Positions 1 through 7,978 of a DNA stretch of 45,271 nt are shown here, piece by piece. The stretch is from the NCBI GenBank assembly GCA_017642335.1, contig JAGCPF010000028.1, positions 1 through 45,271 on the forward strand, read 5' to 3'. This DNA is from Fibrobacter sp. (lineage in GTDB: Bacteria; Fibrobacterota; Fibrobacteria; Fibrobacterales; Fibrobacteraceae). The translations under genes and the position numbers were made by a program. Numbering within the stretch: position 1 is the first letter of the stretch; the number at the start of each line of letters is the position of its first letter. The notes beneath the pieces were generated by a model. That model had not been told where the DNA came from. It did no database searches and saw nothing but the letters and a program-made list of their open reading frames with translations.

Positions 1-636
1 CGTGTCTTCGGACACTTCGTAGGCACCGCCTTCCACCATGCAGACGGAATCTTCGGTACCGGCGACCACCAGGTCCAGATCGGCGCAAGCCATCTGTTCG
101 TAGGTGGGCATCACGATGTTCTGTCCATCGACCACAGCCACGCGTACGGCGGCGACCTGCTGTTCGAAGGGCAGCTCGGAAAGACCGATGGAAAGGGAGG
201 CAGCCGAAACACCGAGCACGTCGGGTGCGAACTTGCGGTCGGCAGAGAGCACCTGGACAATCACCTGGACTTCGCGCGTGAAGTTCTCGGGGAACATCGG
301 GCGAATCGGGCGGTCGATGATGCGGGCGGACAACGTCTCTTCGTCAGAGGGGCGTCCGGCTTCGCGCTTGTTATAACCGCCCGGGAGGCGGCCGGCAGCA
401 TAGGCCTTTTCACGATATTCAACGGTCAGCGGGAAGAAGTCCCCTTCCTTTTCTTCGCCGTAGCAGACAGTAGAGAGCACGAACGCGTCGCCCATCTTGG
501 CGACGGCAGCTCCGCGAGCCTGCTTTGCGATACGGCCCGTTTCAAACGTGATGACACGGCCGTCCGGAAGCGTAACGGACACTTCCTTGGGGTCGAGCAT
601 CTTGCCGTATTTTTGATGGTATGCGTCAATAGACAT
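1..636 (-). CDS. pnp: Polyribonucleotide nucleotidyltransferase (PNPase), N-terminal part
   Basis: PNPase degrades RNA 3' to 5' by phosphorolysis and works in the cytoplasm, usually in the RNA degradosome. The visible 212 residues form the first RNase PH-like domain. Recognisable segments are EYREKAYAAGRLPGGYNKRE, then SDEETLSARIIDRPIRPMFP, then VLGVSAASLSIGLSELPF. The ATG at 636 has a GGAG ribosome-binding site about 8 bases upstream. The gene runs off the left edge, so the second core domain and the KH and S1 domains are not seen. It lies 21 bases downstream of rpsO on the same strand, the classic rpsO-pnp order. Identification is firm from family knowledge of this conserved N-terminus. Confidence 0.96.
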   Translation of the reverse strand, partial: MSIDAYHQKYGKMLDPKEVSVTLPDGRVITFETGRIAKQARGAAVAKMGDAFVLSTVCYGEEKEGDFFPLTVEYREKAYAAGRLPGGYNKREAGRPSDEETLSARIIDRPIRPMFPENFTREVQVIVQVLSADRKFAPDVLGVSAASLSIGLSELPFEQQVAAVRVAVVDGQNIVMPTYEQMACADLDLVVAGTEDSVCMVEGGAYEVSEDT

Positions 637-657
637 AGATTTTCTCCAGTCCGCAGA

Positions 658-930
658 TTAGCCGCGGAGACCGAGTTCCTTGATGAGAGCACGCTGAGCG
701 AGGATGTCCTGTTCGGCGTAGTACTTGAGGAGGTTGCGGCGCTTGGCAACCATGGCAGACAGACCACGGAGGGAGTGGAAATCCTTCTTGTGGCTCTTGA
801 TGTGTTCCGTCAGATTCTTGATCTTTTCCGTGAGGATAGCGATCTGGACACGGACGTTACCGGTATCCTTTTCGTTTGCACCAAACTTGGCGGTGAGTTC
901 TGCAGCTTTTTCCTTAGTGATAGTAGCCAT
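658..930 (-). CDS. rpsO: 30S ribosomal protein S15
   Basis: S15 binds the central domain of 16S rRNA early in small-subunit assembly. The 90-residue product has the family pattern, including VQIAILTEKIKNLTEHIKSH, then KDFHSLRGLSAMVAKRRNLL. An in-frame ATG lies three codons earlier at 939, but the AAGGA ribosome-binding site directly abuts it. The ATG at 930 has proper spacing of about 9 bases and gives the usual family length, so 930 is preferred. The gene is followed by pnp with a 21-base gap. S15 often represses its own messenger in other bacteria; no such operator can be shown here. Confidence 0.97.
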   Translation of the reverse strand: MATITKEKAAELTAKFGANEKDTGNVRVQIAILTEKIKNLTEHIKSHKKDFHSLRGLSAMVAKRRNLLKYYAEQDILAQRALIKELGLRG

Positions 931-1055
931 TATAGCCATTCCTTTTTTTGTTTTGTTGTTTCATTACATGTTTTTGTCCGAGTTTCCCTGCTCTTGCACC
1001 AGTGGAATTGGCGAATCTGGTCACAGGACCCAGTCAAAAATGCAATTTGGCGGAA

Positions 1056-1061
1056 AATATA
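1056..1061 (-). promoter_or_regulatory. Possible -10 box for rpsO-pnp
   Basis: On the minus strand the bases read TATATT inside TCTATATTTTCC. This matches the TAnnTT -10 box seen upstream of many genes in this window. It would give a leader of about 120 bases before rpsO. No convincing -35 box is visible. Confidence 0.3.
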
Positions 1062-1068
1062 GATAATA

Positions 1069-1096
1069 GACGAGAGACGAGAGACGAGAGACGAGA
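1069..1096. repeat. Four tandem GACGAGA heptamers
   Basis: Four perfect copies of the 7-base unit GACGAGA sit between rpsO and the next gene. The same unit, in the form GACGAGAGACGAGAG, returns at 12208-12222 and 31455-31469, and a shorter form is at 12122-12135. It therefore belongs to a dispersed intergenic repeat family rather than to a local slippage product. Confidence 0.8.
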
Positions 1097-1153
1097 GAAA
1101 AAAGGCCCAAAAAAGGTGTTTTTGGGGTGATATTGCTATCTTTACCTCCCGAA

Positions 1154-1948
1154 ATGCTTGAATCCCTGAACTTTCACTTTTCTTTCTACGACTGGCTCCT
1201 GATTTTCATGGTCACGGCCCTCGGAACGCTGAGCGCCTACCTGAAGGACCCCCAGCTCAAGGCCGTCACGGCGACCATCCCCATCCCCTGCGGGTTCGCC
1301 TACATCGCGGTCGGGCTTCCCATGGGCACCGCCAACGCCATTTCGGGATTCATGTGCCTGCTGTACGTGCATATCGTGCGCATCCTGCATTACAAGGTGA
1401 AGATTCCCATCGTCCCAAGCATTGTCGCGGGCCTCGCCTTCTTTGTCGCGCTGGGAACGTTCCTCATGCCCCGCATCCCCGAAGGGGAAATCTACTTTAT
1501 CGCCGTATGCGTCTTCGACCTTGTCGTGGGAGTCATCCTCTTCCAGAAGCAGTCCTACAAGTCCGGGACCCGCTACAAGACTCCCCTCCCCGTCTACATC
1601 AAGGCCCCGGCCATCGCGGGCGTCGTCGCGGGGCTCATGCTCATAAAGCGGCTCATGGGCGGATTTTGTACAAGTTTCCCGATGATGAACTCCATCGTGA
1701 GCTACGAGAGCCGATTCTCGCTGGGCGACCAGTGCCGCCAACTCCCGCTGTTCCTCATCGCAGGGCCGTTCATGTTCGCCGAGATGCGCTACATCGAGAT
1801 ATTCCTGCACCTGAACCACTGGATTGTTCTGCTGTGCGGCTACGTCCTGTTCGCCGCCATCTACTGGCCCCTGAACAAGGAACTCAAGCGCAGGAACGAG
1901 GCTGCCTGCACAAAATATAGCCATGCGGAGAACTTGCCCGTTAAATAA
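1154..1948 (+). CDS. Multi-pass inner-membrane protein of unknown function
   Basis: The 264-residue product has about seven to eight hydrophobic stretches, for example LLIFMVTALGTLSAYL near the N-terminus, IVAGLAFFVALGTFLM, FIAVCVFDLVVGVILF and IVLLCGYVLFAAIYWPL near the C-terminus. It is not recognised as a known transporter or enzyme. The reading frame opens at a GTG at 1127. The ATG at 1154 is chosen because a TATCTT -10-like box at 1137-1142 would start transcription around 1149, after the GTG. Neither start has a clear ribosome-binding site. The charged tail ends in NKELKRRNEAACTKY and is probably cytoplasmic. Function is unknown. Confidence 0.75.
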   Translation: MLESLNFHFSFYDWLLIFMVTALGTLSAYLKDPQLKAVTATIPIPCGFAYIAVGLPMGTANAISGFMCLLYVHIVRILHYKVKIPIVPSIVAGLAFFVALGTFLMPRIPEGEIYFIAVCVFDLVVGVILFQKQSYKSGTRYKTPLPVYIKAPAIAGVVAGLMLIKRLMGGFCTSFPMMNSIVSYESRFSLGDQCRQLPLFLIAGPFMFAEMRYIEIFLHLNHWIVLLCGYVLFAAIYWPLNKELKRRNEAACTKYSHAENLPVK

Positions 1949-1980
1949 CGTTTACCGCATAGACCATCACCCCATATTTG

Positions 1981-1988
1981 TATATATT
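1981..1988 (+). promoter_or_regulatory. Probable -10 box for the phosphatase-like lipoprotein
   Basis: TATATATT occurs in the context TTTGTATATATT, 27 bases before the ATG at 2016. The same TTTGTATATATT string lies upstream of the barrel gene at 17919. No clear -35 box is seen. Confidence 0.5.
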
Positions 1989-2015
1989 AGACAAAAACAA
2001 AAAATAGAGGCTTAA

Positions 2016-2921
2016 ATGAAAAAGAGCGTTTCTCTCCTCCCCGCCATGGCGCTTTCCGTAGCATTCCTCGCCGCCTGTACCGACGATTCCTCCAACGGCA
2101 ATCCAGCAACCCCCGAACAGACCAGTTCCTCGTCCGAAATGCTTTTGCCTGCCAGCAGTGACGTGGCACCGGGTTCCAGCAGCGACATCGCAACCGAAGC
2201 AAGCAGTTCCTCCGTGGACGCCTACCAACCCATTGACCCGTCCGCCATCACGCTCGACGAGAACGGCTTTGCCGAAATGCAGGCCGTCTACCGCAGCCTG
2301 CAGGCCAACGAGAAAGTCGTGTTCGCCGTACGCCACGCCGAACGCGACCAGTTTGTCACCAGGCAGGGCGAACTCACCGAAGACGGCGAAGAACAGGCGC
2401 TGGAAGTCGGCAGGAAGCTGGTCGGCCCCGACGAATTCACGTTCTCGCACACCGACTACGTGAGAACCTACAAGACATGCCTTAACATCGCAACCGGCAG
2501 GGGCCAGACGACATTCCCCAACGACACGAACGACATCTATTCCGAAGGCTGGTTCGTGAGCAACGACAGCCTGTTCGACGAATACTCGAAGAAGCCGAGC
2601 AACACGCACATCGTCGTATCGAGCTGGGCGTATAACGGAGAATTTGCCGACGCATTCAACGACTTCAACGAAAAGAACGAAGAGATGATCAAGATGCTCG
2701 TCGGCGACTTCGCGACGGCAAGCCGTGTCAGGGTGGTCTGCGCGCACGACAACTTCCTCGTCCCGCTGGCCGTCTACGTGACCAACAAGCAGGTCAACCT
2801 CAAGGTGTTCGAAGACAACCACAAATGGATCAACTACGTGGCCGGCATCGCCGTGGTCACCAATGACGCGGGCACCCGCCGTTCCTACGCGGTGAAGGGC
2901 CTGGAATCCGGCGTGCAGTAG
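2016..2921 (+). CDS. Lipoprotein with histidine-phosphatase-superfamily domain
   Basis: The 301-residue product starts with a lipoprotein signal, MKKSVSLLPAMALSVAFLAAC, with the lipid cysteine at 21. A serine-rich linker follows (residues about 37-68). The rest resembles the histidine phosphatase (phosphoglycerate-mutase-like) superfamily. VRHAERD supplies the RH motif, LTEDGEEQALEVGRKL follows, SHTDYVRTYKTC matches the second arginine segment, and VCAHDNFLVPL supplies the late histidine. The exact substrate cannot be told. AGAGG lies about 8 bases before the ATG and supports the start. The protein should sit in the outer membrane or periplasm. It is a single-gene unit that ends at a strong terminator. 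Confidence 0.82.
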   Translation: MKKSVSLLPAMALSVAFLAACTDDSSNGNPATPEQTSSSSEMLLPASSDVAPGSSSDIATEASSSSVDAYQPIDPSAITLDENGFAEMQAVYRSLQANEKVVFAVRHAERDQFVTRQGELTEDGEEQALEVGRKLVGPDEFTFSHTDYVRTYKTCLNIATGRGQTTFPNDTNDIYSEGWFVSNDSLFDEYSKKPSNTHIVVSSWAYNGEFADAFNDFNEKNEEMIKMLVGDFATASRVRVVCAHDNFLVPLAVYVTNKQVNLKVFEDNHKWINYVAGIAVVTNDAGTRRSYAVKGLESGVQ

Positions 2922-2944
2922 TAAGTCTCCCATTTCCGGGACAC

Positions 2945-2975
2945 AAAAAAAGCCTCTTGCGAGGCTTTTTTTTTT
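2945..2975. terminator. Bidirectional intrinsic terminator
   Basis: GCCTC-TTGC-GAGGC forms a stem-loop with an A-run on the left and a T-run on the right. It lies between two convergent genes and can serve both. Confidence 0.9.
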
Positions 2976-2986
2976 CAAGGTCAACG

Positions 2987-3946
2987 CTACATCGCGGCAC
3001 GGATGCGCGCCCAGCCTTCCTCGGGAATCTGAGCGCCCATGACCTGCACCACCTCGTTGCTCACGATGCTGCCGAGGTTACCGGAACGTTCCATGTCCCA
3101 GCCATTCACGTAGCCGTACAGGAATCCCGACGCCCAGAGGTCGCCGGCACCCGTCGTATCGATAGCCTTAGCAGGGCCCGCCTGCACGCGGGTCACCTGA
3201 CCGTCCTTGGCAATCAGCGCACCGCGCTTGCCAATTTTCACGACAGCGACCTTCGCCTTCTTCGCGAGCACTTCGAGAGCGGCTTCTTCCTTCACGCCCG
3301 CATAGGCAAAGGCTTCGTCCTCGTTCGCGATAACGATATCGACCATCTTCTGCTCGAACAGTTCGTCGAGCGTCTTGCGGCAGGCTTCCACCACGCCAAA
3401 GGAACTGAAATCGAGAGCCGTCTCGACCTCGAGCAACTTGGCCAGGGAGAACGCCTTCTTGAAGCAGTCCGCGTTAAATGCCCTGTAGCCCTCGGCATAC
3501 AGGACACCGACACCGTCGTAAAGGGCCGGTACAAAATCATCGCTACCCAGGAAGTCGGACGCACCGAGGAAAGTCCACATGGAGCGCTGGGCATCCGGCG
3601 TCACGGCACTGAACACGCAGCCCGTCGCGGCATCGGAAATACCCACCTTGGATTCCACGCCAGACGTTTCCAAATGCTTGAGGAACAGACGGCCCAGTTC
3701 GTCGTCGCCGACCTTGCTGATGAACGCGGCCTTGCCGCCCAGCTTTGCAAGCCCGACCATCGTATTGCAGGTGGAGCCGCCCGGCACGCGCAGGGGCTTG
3801 TCGAGCGCAGCGAGGAACCTTTCCATCTGCGGCCAGTCCACCATATTCATGCCACCCTTCTGAACACCCTGGGATTCAATCCAGGCATCATCCACATTAG
3901 CCAAAACATCGACAAGGGCTGCGCCCATACCAAGTACTTTTTTCAT
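2987..3946 (-). CDS. PfkB-family carbohydrate/nucleoside kinase (adenosine-kinase-like)
   Basis: The 319-residue protein belongs to the ribokinase/PfkB family, which phosphorylates sugars or nucleosides with ATP. Visible features are the N-terminal MKKVLGMGAALVDVLA, the glycine pair motif VPGGSTCNTMVGLAKLGG, and DTTGAGDLWASGFLYG near residues 262-276, which holds the catalytic aspartate and anion hole. Its arrangement resembles the adenosine-kinase-like branch, but the substrate is not proven. GGAGG lies 5 bases before the ATG, inside the end of the rhomboid gene. It is the last gene of the coaD-rhomboid-kinase unit and ends at a shared terminator. Confidence 0.88.
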   Translation of the reverse strand: MKKVLGMGAALVDVLANVDDAWIESQGVQKGGMNMVDWPQMERFLAALDKPLRVPGGSTCNTMVGLAKLGGKAAFISKVGDDELGRLFLKHLETSGVESKVGISDAATGCVFSAVTPDAQRSMWTFLGASDFLGSDDFVPALYDGVGVLYAEGYRAFNADCFKKAFSLAKLLEVETALDFSSFGVVEACRKTLDELFEQKMVDIVIANEDEAFAYAGVKEEAALEVLAKKAKVAVVKIGKRGALIAKDGQVTRVQAGPAKAIDTTGAGDLWASGFLYGYVNGWDMERSGNLGSIVSNEVVQVMGAQIPEEGWARIRAAM

Positions 3947-3948
3947 AA

Positions 3949-4833
3949 TCAGCCTCCACGGCGGCGGCGCAAACGCTCCCCCGCCTCCATTAAGAATTTC
4001 CTTTCCGAAACACTCAGCGACTGGACACCTTCACTGCTCACCTTCTTCAGGATTTCGTCCATTCGCTTTTCTTCGTCCACGTAGAAAACTTCACCTTCAA
4101 TCGCATCGGAGGAATCGTTGTTCCCCTCGTCGCTTTCGGAAGATGCCTTGCCACCACGCGTCACTTTCACCTTCGGGCCGCGGGATTTCAGCGCACCCGA
4201 CAGACGGCGGAATCCACCTTCATAAAAATACATGTAAATGAATCCAGCCACAACGCCGCCCAAGTGGGCCAAATGCGCGATGCCGTCACCCGAAGGAGCC
4301 ATGAACACGTCAATGGCGACCATCACCCACATCGCATACTTTATCTTCATCGGGAAAAAGAAGAACAGGAGCAGGCGACGTTCCGGGAAGAACCGGTAGT
4401 AAGCGACAAATATCCCCATCAAGGCGCCGCTCGCACCGATAATCGGATTGTTGGTCAAGCCAAGGAGGCACATGGCGACGCAGAAAACCGCAGCGACCAC
4501 GCCGCAGAACACGTACATCCCGGTAAAATGCTTCGAGCCCATCCACTCAGCGACCTCGTCGCCGAACATCCAGAGCATCAGCATGTTGAACAAGAAATGC
4601 CAGAAGTCCACATGCACGAACATGTAGGTAAAGTAACGCCAGACCTCGAACGGGCTCGTCGGGAAAAACGCCCCGAAGAAGGTAATATAATCGCGGAGGC
4701 TGCCATACCCCGCTCCCGGGATATTCAGGTGGAGCCCCATAATTCCGCCAACCAAGAAGGCCAGCAGGAACACAACCAGGTTCGCAATCAGCAGTACGCG
4801 GATTGGCTTGGCTAAATATCTAAAGGGTTTCAT
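3949..4833 (-). CDS. Rhomboid-family intramembrane serine protease
   Basis: Rhomboids cut transmembrane helices within the bilayer. The 294-residue protein has six or so membrane segments. The catalytic serine lies in IIGASGALMG (GASG at 133-136, serine 135), and the catalytic histidine in IAHLAHLGGVVAG (histidine 190). The HxxxN segment WHFLFNMLML is at 78-87. After residue 205 comes a soluble tail of about 90 residues with an acidic linker and the helical segment RMDEILKKVSSEGVQSL. A similar tail occurs in many Bacteroidota rhomboids. The start codon overlaps the coaD stop by four bases (ATGA), so the two are translationally coupled. The substrate is unknown. Confidence 0.93.
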   Translation of the reverse strand: MKPFRYLAKPIRVLLIANLVVFLLAFLVGGIMGLHLNIPGAGYGSLRDYITFFGAFFPTSPFEVWRYFTYMFVHVDFWHFLFNMLMLWMFGDEVAEWMGSKHFTGMYVFCGVVAAVFCVAMCLLGLTNNPIIGASGALMGIFVAYYRFFPERRLLLFFFFPMKIKYAMWVMVAIDVFMAPSGDGIAHLAHLGGVVAGFIYMYFYEGGFRRLSGALKSRGPKVKVTRGGKASSESDEGNNDSSDAIEGEVFYVDEEKRMDEILKKVSSEGVQSLSVSERKFLMEAGERLRRRRGG

Positions 4834-5327
4834 CGGTCACCTTTCTTGCGGACAATTTCGTTAATTATCGAACCGGGGACAAATTTAGAAAGAGTCGTCT
4901 TCTTTTTCACGCCGTTGGCCAGCAACTCGCGGACAACGCTGCTACTCACGGACAGATGCTCGGGAGCGCTCAGCAAGAAAACGGATTCAGCATCGCCATA
5001 CAAGGCCTTGTTGTTCCAAGCCACGCTCTGCTCAAAATCTAGGTCGGAAGAATTGCGGATTCCGCGGACCAAGTACTGTGCGCCCACCTGCCGCATGAAA
5101 TCCACGGTCAGCCCCTCGAAAGAAGCCACCCGCACATTGGGAATCTTCTGGACAGCCGTCTCGACGAAACCCTTGCGCTGTTCTGCAGAAAACATGTTGC
5201 GCTTGGAAGAGTTCTGCGCGACAAGGATCCACAACGTATCGAACAGCTTTGCAGCGCGCTGCACCACGTCGAGGTGTCCCAACGTGAACGGGTCAAACGA
5301 ACCAGCGAAAACGGCAATTTTCTTCAT
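4830..5327 (-). CDS. coaD: Phosphopantetheine adenylyltransferase
   Basis: CoaD transfers AMP from ATP to 4'-phosphopantetheine, the penultimate step in coenzyme A synthesis. The 165 residues show the nucleotidyltransferase signature GSFDPFTLGH at 9-18. The substrate-binding segment LVRGIRNSSDLDFE follows, then the second ATP motif in HLSVSSSVVREL, where ISSS is the usual form. Length matches the family. The gene has no ribosome-binding site. A TACATT -10 box ends only six bases before the ATG, so the messenger may be leaderless. It opens a three-gene unit with the rhomboid protease and the PfkB kinase. Confidence 0.96.
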   Translation of the reverse strand: MKKIAVFAGSFDPFTLGHLDVVQRAAKLFDTLWILVAQNSSKRNMFSAEQRKGFVETAVQKIPNVRVASFEGLTVDFMRQVGAQYLVRGIRNSSDLDFEQSVAWNNKALYGDAESVFLLSAPEHLSVSSSVVRELLANGVKKKTTLSKFVPGSIINEIVRKKGDR

Positions 5328-5333
5328 ACTTCA

Positions 5334-5339
5334 AATGTA
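5334..5339 (-). promoter_or_regulatory. -10 box immediately upstream of coaD
   Basis: On the minus strand TACATT is followed by six bases (TGAAGT) and then the coaD ATG. Transcription would begin at or next to the start codon. Confidence 0.5.
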
Positions 5340-5340
5340 G

Positions 5341-5480
5341 TAAAAGGCTCGAGGCACGAGCAGTGAGCGATGAGGCTCGAGGCCCGAGGTTCGAGCGATG
5401 AGGTTTTATACCTCATTGCTCAGAGCGAAGCGACCTCATTGCTCATCGCTCAAAGGCACGAAGTGCCGACCTCATAGCCC
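5341..5480. repeat. Mosaic intergenic repeat with small hairpins
   Basis: This gap is built from repeated phrases. GGCTCGAGGC opens two similar half-copies (from about 5346 and 5371). CCTCATTGCTCA-like strings recur three times. Three small hairpins sit between them: GAGG-TTTTATA-CCTC near 5399-5413, AGCGAAGCG near 5423-5432, and GGCAC-GAA-GTGCC at 5455-5467. GAGCGATGAGG (about 5392) pairs with CCTCATTGCTC (about 5411), giving a larger near-perfect inverted repeat. A similar CTCATTGCTCA run is at 31479-31507. No open frame is likely here. Confidence 0.75.
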
Positions 5481-5484
5481 CTTA

Positions 5485-6012
5485 CTACCTATACACCAGC
5501 AGCGAGGATTCGCCATAACGGCGCACTTCGGCATCGCTTGCCCATGCGGGGATGTTCCTGCTGGGAGCTTCGAATACGGCCACGCCGCCTGGTTCCAGCC
5601 AGTCGATGAACGGGCGCAAGTCCGGGTATTCCATGTTCTTGAACGGAGGGTCCGCATAGATGAGGTCGAAACCGCCGTCCTTGCAGAACTTTTCCCTGTC
5701 CAAGGTAAGCGCATTCGCTTCGAGCAATTGCAGCTTGGATTCCTGCCCCAGCGCCTTGTATGCCTGATAGACCATGCGCGCCTGGGAATGCACCATCTCG
5801 ACCGCCGTAACGCTTGCAGCCCCGCGGCTCAGCGCTTCGAGTCCCATGATGCCACTGCCGGCAAAAAGGTCCAGCATCCTGAAACCATCGACACTCTGCA
5901 AAATGTTAAAGAGGGCTTCCCTTGTACGGGAAGCCGTGGGGCGAGTTTTCATTGAATCTGGCGAAGGGACGTTCCTTCCGCGGAGCATCCCACCGGTGAT
6001 GCGGATTGGCAT
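5485..6012 (-). CDS. rsmD: 16S rRNA (guanine(966)-N2)-methyltransferase RsmD
   Basis: RsmD methylates G966 of 16S rRNA using S-adenosylmethionine. The 175-residue protein has the family N-terminus RITGGMLRGRNVP and TRPTASRTREALFNIL, the SAM-binding DLFAGSGIMGLEALSRGA, and the catalytic YADPPF. The frame is open to a TTG at 6024, but the ATG at 6012 gives the usual MPIRITGG start and just overlaps the end of the PilN-like gene, so 6012 is chosen. It is the last gene of the gatC-kdsB-comEA-pilM-pilN-rsmD run. Confidence 0.94.
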   Translation of the reverse strand: MPIRITGGMLRGRNVPSPDSMKTRPTASRTREALFNILQSVDGFRMLDLFAGSGIMGLEALSRGAASVTAVEMVHSQARMVYQAYKALGQESKLQLLEANALTLDREKFCKDGGFDLIYADPPFKNMEYPDLRPFIDWLEPGGVAVFEAPSRNIPAWASDAEVRRYGESSLLVYR

Positions 6013-6013
6013 A

Positions 6014-7027
6014 TTACTGCCCAACCAACATTACAATATAGAGCGTCGAAAGCAAATCCTTCTTGGCAAACTTAAGGTCAGCCTTGCGGATGCTTGCCCT
6101 GATCGGAGAATCCGCCAGAGCGGCAACGAAAGCCTGCAAGTCAACATAGTCCGCAGGGGTCGTCGCCGTAAACGCGAAGCGCTTATAGACACCGAAGTCT
6201 TCGATGTTCGGCTTGTCCAATCCGGACAGAGAAACTTTGTTCGTAGTCGCGAGAGCCTTGAGGCTCTTGATTTCAGAAGCAGCTTCTGCAGCAGGAACAA
6301 ACGAAGTAATCGCAGCCAGGTTAGGTCCGGTCACGTTGAATTCGCCAAAGGCGGTAATGTCCGTAGCCGGAGCATTTTCCGGAAGAGGCGGAGTCTTGAA
6401 GTTTCCGCTGACCGTCTTGATGCGGTCGAGGAAGGCACGCTGCGAAGTGGTCTTCACCGCCGAGCCACGCACGTAGTAGTAGTTGGGCGCTTCGAACACA
6501 CAATCCGAGAAGCCGATGTCGTCCGGAGTGGCAGTCGACATGAACGTCAGGAACTGGTTCAACGCTGTGCGCTGGAACGAAAGTTGTTCGAGCGGCAAGT
6601 AGGAGGCGTAGTCGAGACGCTTGTTGTTGAACAAGGCCTGGTGGTTGATGGCCCCGACCAAGCCCTTGACGGTCATGGCCTCACGACGCTTGGCTTCAGC
6701 CATGGCAGCCATCTGCTGCGCTTCAAGCGCACCACCGGCGGTGGTCATTTGACCAGCACCCAAAGACAGGGCGGAACGGCTCGGGTCCTCTGCACCGATA
6801 AGGTCCAGGAACTGCGCGGGGAAAATGCCCTGCAAAGCCTTGGGAACGCCGCAAATGCTGAGGAAGCAGCAGAAGGCGACGCACAGGAAAATCACACCGA
6901 GGAACACGTTCAGTGCCTTCCTCTTGGACTTCTTCTGAACTTCGGCGAAGTTTGTCAGATTGACGGACGCGACGTTGTCGACCTCGAATTCTCGTTCGGC
7001 AACTTCAATGAGATTCAAGCGAATCAT
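6014..7027 (-). CDS. PilN-like membrane protein of a type IV pilus-type system
   Basis: The 337-residue protein starts MIRLNLIEVAEREFEVD, close to the MIRINLLP opening of PilN. One transmembrane segment (VFLGVIFLCVAFCCFLSIC, residues about 41-59) is followed by a long periplasmic part. In known systems PilN is a bitopic inner-membrane protein that binds PilM in the cytoplasm through its short N-terminus. The frame is open further upstream. The ATG at 7027 is chosen because it overlaps the stop of the PilM-like gene by four bases. The periplasmic region is longer than in typical PilN and could include a fused PilO-like part. The pilus assignment rests on the PilM-like neighbour. Confidence 0.65.
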   Translation of the reverse strand: MIRLNLIEVAEREFEVDNVASVNLTNFAEVQKKSKRKALNVFLGVIFLCVAFCCFLSICGVPKALQGIFPAQFLDLIGAEDPSRSALSLGAGQMTTAGGALEAQQMAAMAEAKRREAMTVKGLVGAINHQALFNNKRLDYASYLPLEQLSFQRTALNQFLTFMSTATPDDIGFSDCVFEAPNYYYVRGSAVKTTSQRAFLDRIKTVSGNFKTPPLPENAPATDITAFGEFNVTGPNLAAITSFVPAAEAASEIKSLKALATTNKVSLSGLDKPNIEDFGVYKRFAFTATTPADYVDLQAFVAALADSPIRASIRKADLKFAKKDLLSTLYIVMLVGQ

Positions 7028-7941
7028 ACACCCTCCATCACATTCAGTGCAGTTCCAATGGCGCCGGCGCAGCAAAGCACGGACGCAGAATCATCGGAGT
7101 CTATCGGGAGACGAAGATTGGAGAAGGAATCCATGAGGGCAATCTGCAACTCGGGGTCCTTCTTGCGGAGCAAGTCCACGAACAAGGTGTCTTCGGCAAC
7201 ATCGCCGCAAAGGTGAATTTGCTTGATGTTCGGAGCACCGTTTTCTGTCTGGGCGAGCGAAATCTGTTCGACGATGTTCGCCGCCAAAAAGTCAAAGGCC
7301 TCTTCGCGGGTCTTGTCCACGAGGGAAAGGGTAGACACGGCGCGCATGGCCTGAAGGTTGTCCTTAGAAAGCCAGATCAGCGTAACGCCGCTGTAATCCG
7401 CCTTGACCACGCATTCCACGTGCTTGACGTGTTCAGCGAAATCCATAAGGTTCATCACGGAAAGAACGTCAACTTCGAGCGACTTGGGAGTCAGGGTCTT
7501 GTTGCGGAAACCTTTACGCAAGGCATCAACCCATTCACGCCGGACCGCAATAAGAAGTACGGACTGTCCCAAGGATGCGCTGCCACCCGCAAGTACCTTA
7601 TAGTCAACGACATAGGCACCCGGATCGGCATTAGTAATGAGCCCGAGGTACCACTTGAGGTAGTCCTCCATGTTGGGTACGGCCTCGGCCGGAACGAAAA
7701 TCTGCCTGACAACGGAACGGAAAGCCGGAATTGTCACCGAGATGGCCCGGATGTTTTCAATCTTGTTCTCGTCCACCCAGTCCTGCAAGGCGCTTTCGAA
7801 AGAGAAAACGTCATCGAGCGGAGAGGTCTCCGTGTTCAGGACGGCGGTCTTCAAGACGCGCTTTTCGGCAGCGTCCAGAAGGGCGACTTTCAAGGAAGCA
7901 TCGCCGGCTTCAATTCCAAGGTATAACTTCGTATCACTCAT
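7024..7941 (-). CDS. PilM-like actin-fold protein
   Basis: PilM is a cytoplasmic actin/FtsA-like ATPase that binds the N-terminus of PilN. The 305-residue product begins TKLYLGIEAGDASLKVALLD, matching the phosphate-1 loop of the actin fold. It continues with RAISVTIPAFRSVVRQIFVP and PNMEDYLKWYLGL, which resemble PilM. QIHLCGDVAEDTLFVDLL and VLCCAGAIGTAL near the C-terminus match the adenosine and second phosphate regions. It is translationally coupled to the PilN-like gene (ATGA) and preceded by a ComEA-like gene. No PilO, PilP or PilQ gene follows; the next gene is rsmD. Confidence 0.75.
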   Translation of the reverse strand: MSDTKLYLGIEAGDASLKVALLDAAEKRVLKTAVLNTETSPLDDVFSFESALQDWVDENKIENIRAISVTIPAFRSVVRQIFVPAEAVPNMEDYLKWYLGLITNADPGAYVVDYKVLAGGSASLGQSVLLIAVRREWVDALRKGFRNKTLTPKSLEVDVLSVMNLMDFAEHVKHVECVVKADYSGVTLIWLSKDNLQAMRAVSTLSLVDKTREEAFDFLAANIVEQISLAQTENGAPNIKQIHLCGDVAEDTLFVDLLRKKDPELQIALMDSFSNLRLPIDSDDSASVLCCAGAIGTALNVMEGV

Positions 7942-7978
7942 ATAATCAACGACTTATGATAATTTTGATAGTACAAAA

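Noticed and set aside
1069..1096. GACGAGA tandem array as a CRISPR or attachment site
   Set aside because: There are no spacers and no cas genes, and the unit is only seven bases. It fits the dispersed intergenic repeat family.
1142..1924. 260-codon minus-strand frame opposite the membrane protein
   Set aside because: Its composition (many D, E, G, H, V) is the complement of a membrane-protein frame with GC-rich third positions. The plus strand has a coherent hydrophobic pattern, so the minus frame is a shadow.
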